Of a stretch of DNA of 64,000 bases, positions 61,456-64,000 are shown piece after piece (the first letter of the stretch is position 1; each line of letters begins with the position of its first letter). Under the pieces are notes generated by a model that saw only the letters and a list, made by a program, of their open reading frames with translations, made no database searches and was not told the DNA's origin. Position numbers and translations under genes: made by a program. The stretch comes from Cellvibrio sp. PSBB006 (GTDB taxonomy: Bacteria; Pseudomonadota; Gammaproteobacteria; Pseudomonadales; Cellvibrionaceae). The DNA lies in NCBI RefSeq assembly GCF_002162135.1, contig NZ_CP021382.1:4648001-4712000 (forward strand), in the 5' to 3' direction.

Positions 61456-61773
61456 ATGTTGTTGAAGGATGTTGTCAGGTCAAAAGTGTGCCGTGTGGGC
61501 GAGTCATCCGGCTTTTCTTTGCGGCGCTTTATTCGCTGGGCCGCCATGGTGGATAAAACGCTACTGCTTAAAGTCCTGGATGCGCTCCAGACAGAGCTGG
61601 ATGAAGAAGAGCGCAACCTGCGCGAGGTGGCCGAGTTGGTCCATTGTGCCATGTTGCATCACGAGTTGCGCCAGCAATGGTGTCTGCGTTGTGCGCAATT
61701 GCGAGCGTATTACCGGCGCCGCGAGGGCGCCGGTGTGACGCGTCGTGGCAAGGGCTCGCAAGGTCAGCCATAA
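61456..61773 (+). CDS. Small CxxC protein A, paralogue of the next gene, 105 aa
   Basis: No known family was recognised. The start at 61456 is supported by alignment to the next gene: MLLKDVVRSKVC against MQLQDAIKAKIC without gaps, although the ribosome binding site is poor. The middle is helical (LLLKVLDALQTELDEEERNL). The conserved end motif W-C-L-R-C-A-Q-L-R-A-Y-Y has two cysteines in a CxxC. The tail is Arg/Gly-rich. No signal or membrane segment. It and its paralogue lie downstream of an XRE-controlled promoter. Confidence 0.65.
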   Translation: MLLKDVVRSKVCRVGESSGFSLRRFIRWAAMVDKTLLLKVLDALQTELDEEERNLREVAELVHCAMLHHELRQQWCLRCAQLRAYYRRREGAGVTRRGKGSQGQP

Positions 61774-61794
61774 CAAGGACCGTAAGGAGTGGTA

Positions 61795-62082
61795 ATGCAG
61801 TTGCAGGATGCAATCAAAGCGAAGATTTGTATCAATCGACTAACAGCGAATTATCCCTTGGGGGATTTTGTGCAATGGGTGGAGCGTGAACAAATCAGCT
61901 TGCCGTTGTTAATGGTGTTGTTGGAGCGTATCCAGAAAGAGCTGGATGCGGAAGTCACCGCGTGCGGGCAATTAATGAATCATTATTGGTGTTTGTATTG
62001 TGGTCAGGTGCGGGCGTATTACCAGGCTATCATTCGCGAGCCAGGTCGTGAGCAGACGTTATCCTTTTTGTTGAAGGAGTAA
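61795..62082 (+). CDS. Small CxxC protein B, paralogue of the previous gene, 95 aa
   Basis: ATG 61795 has a strong AAGGAG 5 bases upstream; the frame opens earlier at GTG 61789. It shares with protein A the M-x-L-x-D start, the helix LLMVLLERIQKELDAEV and the motif W-C-L-Y-C-G-Q-V-R-A-Y-Y, here followed by QAIIREPGREQ. The first gene ends 21 bases upstream, so they form one operon. Cytoplasmic, no known family. The pair arose by tandem duplication and diverged strongly while keeping the CxxC motif. Confidence 0.75.
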   Translation: MQLQDAIKAKICINRLTANYPLGDFVQWVEREQISLPLLMVLLERIQKELDAEVTACGQLMNHYWCLYCGQVRAYYQAIIREPGREQTLSFLLKE

Positions 62083-62173
62083 GTATAAAAATTTTCCCAC
62101 TATTTTGATAATTTTCGGAAATTTCTGCACAAAAAAGTCTAAAAATTTTTCATAAATGTTTTACCTGCGCTTG

Positions 62174-62179
62174 TATAAT
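62174..62179 (+). promoter_or_regulatory. Candidate -10 box of the lipoprotein gene
   Basis: A perfect TATAAT preceded by TTG lies 34 bases before ATG 62213. No good -35 is present at 16-18 bases, so activation or an extended -10-like function is possible. GGAGA at 62199-62203 is the ribosome binding site. Confidence 0.35.
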
Positions 62180-62212
62180 CAGCGCCCTTTTAACACATGG
62201 AGATAGAAACGG

Positions 62213-64000
62213 ATGGCTAATTACGGACCGACAATGTCAATGACGGGATCTGCATTCAAATTATTGACAAGTTTATTATTTACCGCTGCGCTTGTTGCGT
62301 GTGGTGGTGGTGGTGGAGGTGGAAGCGGCGGTGGTGGCGGCGGTTCATCCAGCAGTACCGTGAGCAATGTTGCGCCTGTAGCGAATGCCGGTGCGGATAA
62401 AACGGTAAATGCGGGAGCGACAATTGAATTGGTCGCTGATGGAACAGATAGTGATGGAAGTATCACAGGATATCAATGGACTCAACTCTCAGGTCCTAAT
62501 GTTTCACTGACGGCAATTGATTTAGACGCTGCTCATTTTTCTTTTGTAGCACCTTCAACCGGTGCGGAAGATTCTACGACGCTGGAATTTCGTTTGCAGG
62601 TCACTGACAATGATGGCGCTACGGCGACGGACACCGTGGTGTTCACCATCAATCGTGTTAACACTGCGCCCGAAGTGAATGCTGGTGCCGATCAAACGGT
62701 TATTGGCCTGTCGGACGTGAACCTTATGGGCACGGCGACCGATGATAGCGGTGAAGTTGAATCGTATCTCTGGACCCAAACAGCGGGTGAAGCGGTTTCT
62801 CTCACCAATCCGGATAGCGCAACCGCTTCGTTTATTGCGCCCTCTACCAATGAAGAATTAACCCTCGAATTTGCATTGACGGTCACCGACGGTGATGGCG
62901 CTACCACGACCGATGTGGTTGCTATTGTAGTGACTCCGGAAAACGCGCCCATCGTTTCATTTATCTTTCCGCCTGCGACTGGTGTTTATAAGAAAACCAG
63001 CATCAGTGCGTTCGGAACCTCCGAAACAAAAAATGGTGCAACTGTGGCAACGGTTGAAGTCAGCGCTGGCGGTGCCAGTGTAATGGCGGACGTGGAAGAA
63101 GATGGCAGCTGGCGTGCGGACAATATTCCCGTGCCGGCGGGTGCGAGTGAATTTACTGTGACGGCAACCATTACCGACAGTGAAGATCTTTCTCAATCGG
63201 CTTCTGCAACCTTGATGACGGATGGTGACAGTGCCGGTAGTGGTGGCTTGTGGACCGAGCCAAAAGCTGTTTCTGTGGTGCCTGGCAGTGATTACGTCTA
63301 TGTACTCACCGGAGGATATGATGCAAGTGCCAGTAGCATTGTTCCTGTAAACATCAGCACCGGACATCGCGGAGAGCCGATCACCGATTTCACCAATGTT
63401 GCACAGGGTTCGCAGACGGCTGTATTTCAGGACATGTTATTTGACGCAGAAAATGAGCAGTTATTGCTGGCCAGTAACCCTGCTGAAGGAACGCCTCAGA
63501 TTGTTGCGGTTGATATTGCCACGGGCGTTCGTACCACGATATCTAGTGAGGAGCATGGTGCAGGGGAATTTTTTGCTAATCCGATAAATCTGGAGTGGGG
63601 CAAGGATCGTCAGTTGTTGGTTACGGATAACGGAGCTGATACGATTTTTTTGGTTGATCCTGTGACGGGTGATCGGACAATTGTAGCTGATGCAACTACC
63701 CTTGACATTGCCATAGAGTCTCCGCTATTTGCGTCATGGGTTGAAAGCACAGACCAGATCGTCGTTACGCCTAATGTTTTTTTTAATCACTACTTTCTTG
63801 GTATTGAAGATTGGCAGACAGCGCCGTTGACTTACGTCATTTCAACGAATGATGAAAATGTCGGCCCTGATGTGGGGCGAACTGTTCAAGGTGCAGCTTT
63901 GGATGCAGTGAATAATCGTTTGCTGGTGTTGGATGGCAATGACCAACTGATAGCAGTGGATCTGGAAACAGGAAATCGCACGTTACTTGCAGAGAGTGTA
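62213..64000 (+). CDS. Large lipoprotein with PKD-like repeats and beta-propeller, 3' end outside window
   Basis: The frame is open from ATG 62213 to the right edge (596 codons). A lipoprotein signal ends LVAC (Cys30), followed by a Gly-rich spacer. Two PKD/REJ-like domains follow (VANAGADKTVNAGATIELVA... and NAGADQTVIGLSDVNLMGTATDDSG..., each with a GYQWTQ or SYLWTQ core). Next comes an Ig-like domain, and a beta-propeller starts near residue 345 (WTEPKAVSVVPGSDYVYVLT, QIVAVDIATGVRTTISS, DTIFLVDPVTGDRTIV). Probably a surface-exposed binding or adhesion lipoprotein. Confidence 0.82.
   Translation, partial: MANYGPTMSMTGSAFKLLTSLLFTAALVACGGGGGGGSGGGGGGSSSSTVSNVAPVANAGADKTVNAGATIELVADGTDSDGSITGYQWTQLSGPNVSLTAIDLDAAHFSFVAPSTGAEDSTTLEFRLQVTDNDGATATDTVVFTINRVNTAPEVNAGADQTVIGLSDVNLMGTATDDSGEVESYLWTQTAGEAVSLTNPDSATASFIAPSTNEELTLEFALTVTDGDGATTTDVVAIVVTPENAPIVSFIFPPATGVYKKTSISAFGTSETKNGATVATVEVSAGGASVMADVEEDGSWRADNIPVPAGASEFTVTATITDSEDLSQSASATLMTDGDSAGSGGLWTEPKAVSVVPGSDYVYVLTGGYDASASSIVPVNISTGHRGEPITDFTNVAQGSQTAVFQDMLFDAENEQLLLASNPAEGTPQIVAVDIATGVRTTISSEEHGAGEFFANPINLEWGKDRQLLVTDNGADTIFLVDPVTGDRTIVADATTLDIAIESPLFASWVESTDQIVVTPNVFFNHYFLGIEDWQTAPLTYVISTNDENVGPDVGRTVQGAALDAVNNRLLVLDGNDQLIAVDLETGNRTLLAESV

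Overview
This is a 64-kb piece of a gammaproteobacterial chromosome. Its secreted multi-modular polysaccharidases, LacI-type control, TpsA/TpsB system and abundant short palindromic intergenic repeats suggest a polysaccharide-degrading Cellvibrionaceae member, most likely Cellvibrio or a close relative. That placement is inferred from gene content only. No rRNA, tRNA, CRISPR array, IS element or transposase was found.

Positions 1-11,250 hold a carbohydrate-use region. It has the start of a NagX-like membrane protein (cut by the left edge), a divergent LacI-family regulator, a corrinoid adenosyltransferase, and two tandem GH87-type alpha-glucanases (alpha-1,3-glucanase-like and mycodextranase-like). 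The two glucanase units look like a duplication of a whole transcription unit: paired LacI-type operators, near-identical binding modules without indels over 1.6 kb, a terminator, and a flanking inverted pair of REP-like palindromes. Positions 11,250-31,000 are mostly core functions: NhaD antiporter, a solute-binding/sensor fusion, EttA, a GMC dehydrogenase operon with a one-haem cytochrome, a four-gene MCE (Mla-type) lipid transporter, a hybrid histidine kinase and a secreted esterase-like hydrolase. Inside this stretch an A/T-richer pair (17,139-18,845) encodes a peptidoglycan-binding C39-like cysteine peptidase followed by a lipoprotein, possibly an antibacterial effector and its immunity protein.

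Positions 31,000-50,160 hold a two-partner secretion locus of CDI type. It consists of a TpsB transporter, a 5,127-residue TpsA adhesin/toxin, an immunity candidate and a run of small A/T-rich orphan genes. TpsA contains a 253-257-residue super-repeat, an A/T-rich insertion where a receptor-binding domain would be expected, and a swapped C-terminal tip. The tpsBA promoter and a 41-codon ORF 14 kb upstream share the same CRP-site/-35/-10 geometry and the same first four codons.

Positions 50,160-64,000 are accessory. They include a probable structured leader RNA before a small gene, a membrane protein next to a PD-(D/E)XK-like protein, a tandem thioredoxin-fold protein, a secreted beta-helix protein, and a large SF1 helicase with a YjdM-like gene. 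An XRE regulator faces two paralogous small CxxC proteins across a promoter carrying two CTAAG-N5-CTTAG operators. The window ends inside a PKD-like/beta-propeller lipoprotein. The REP-like palindromes occur 12 times before position 30,923 and were not seen after it, which suggests a different history for the right half.
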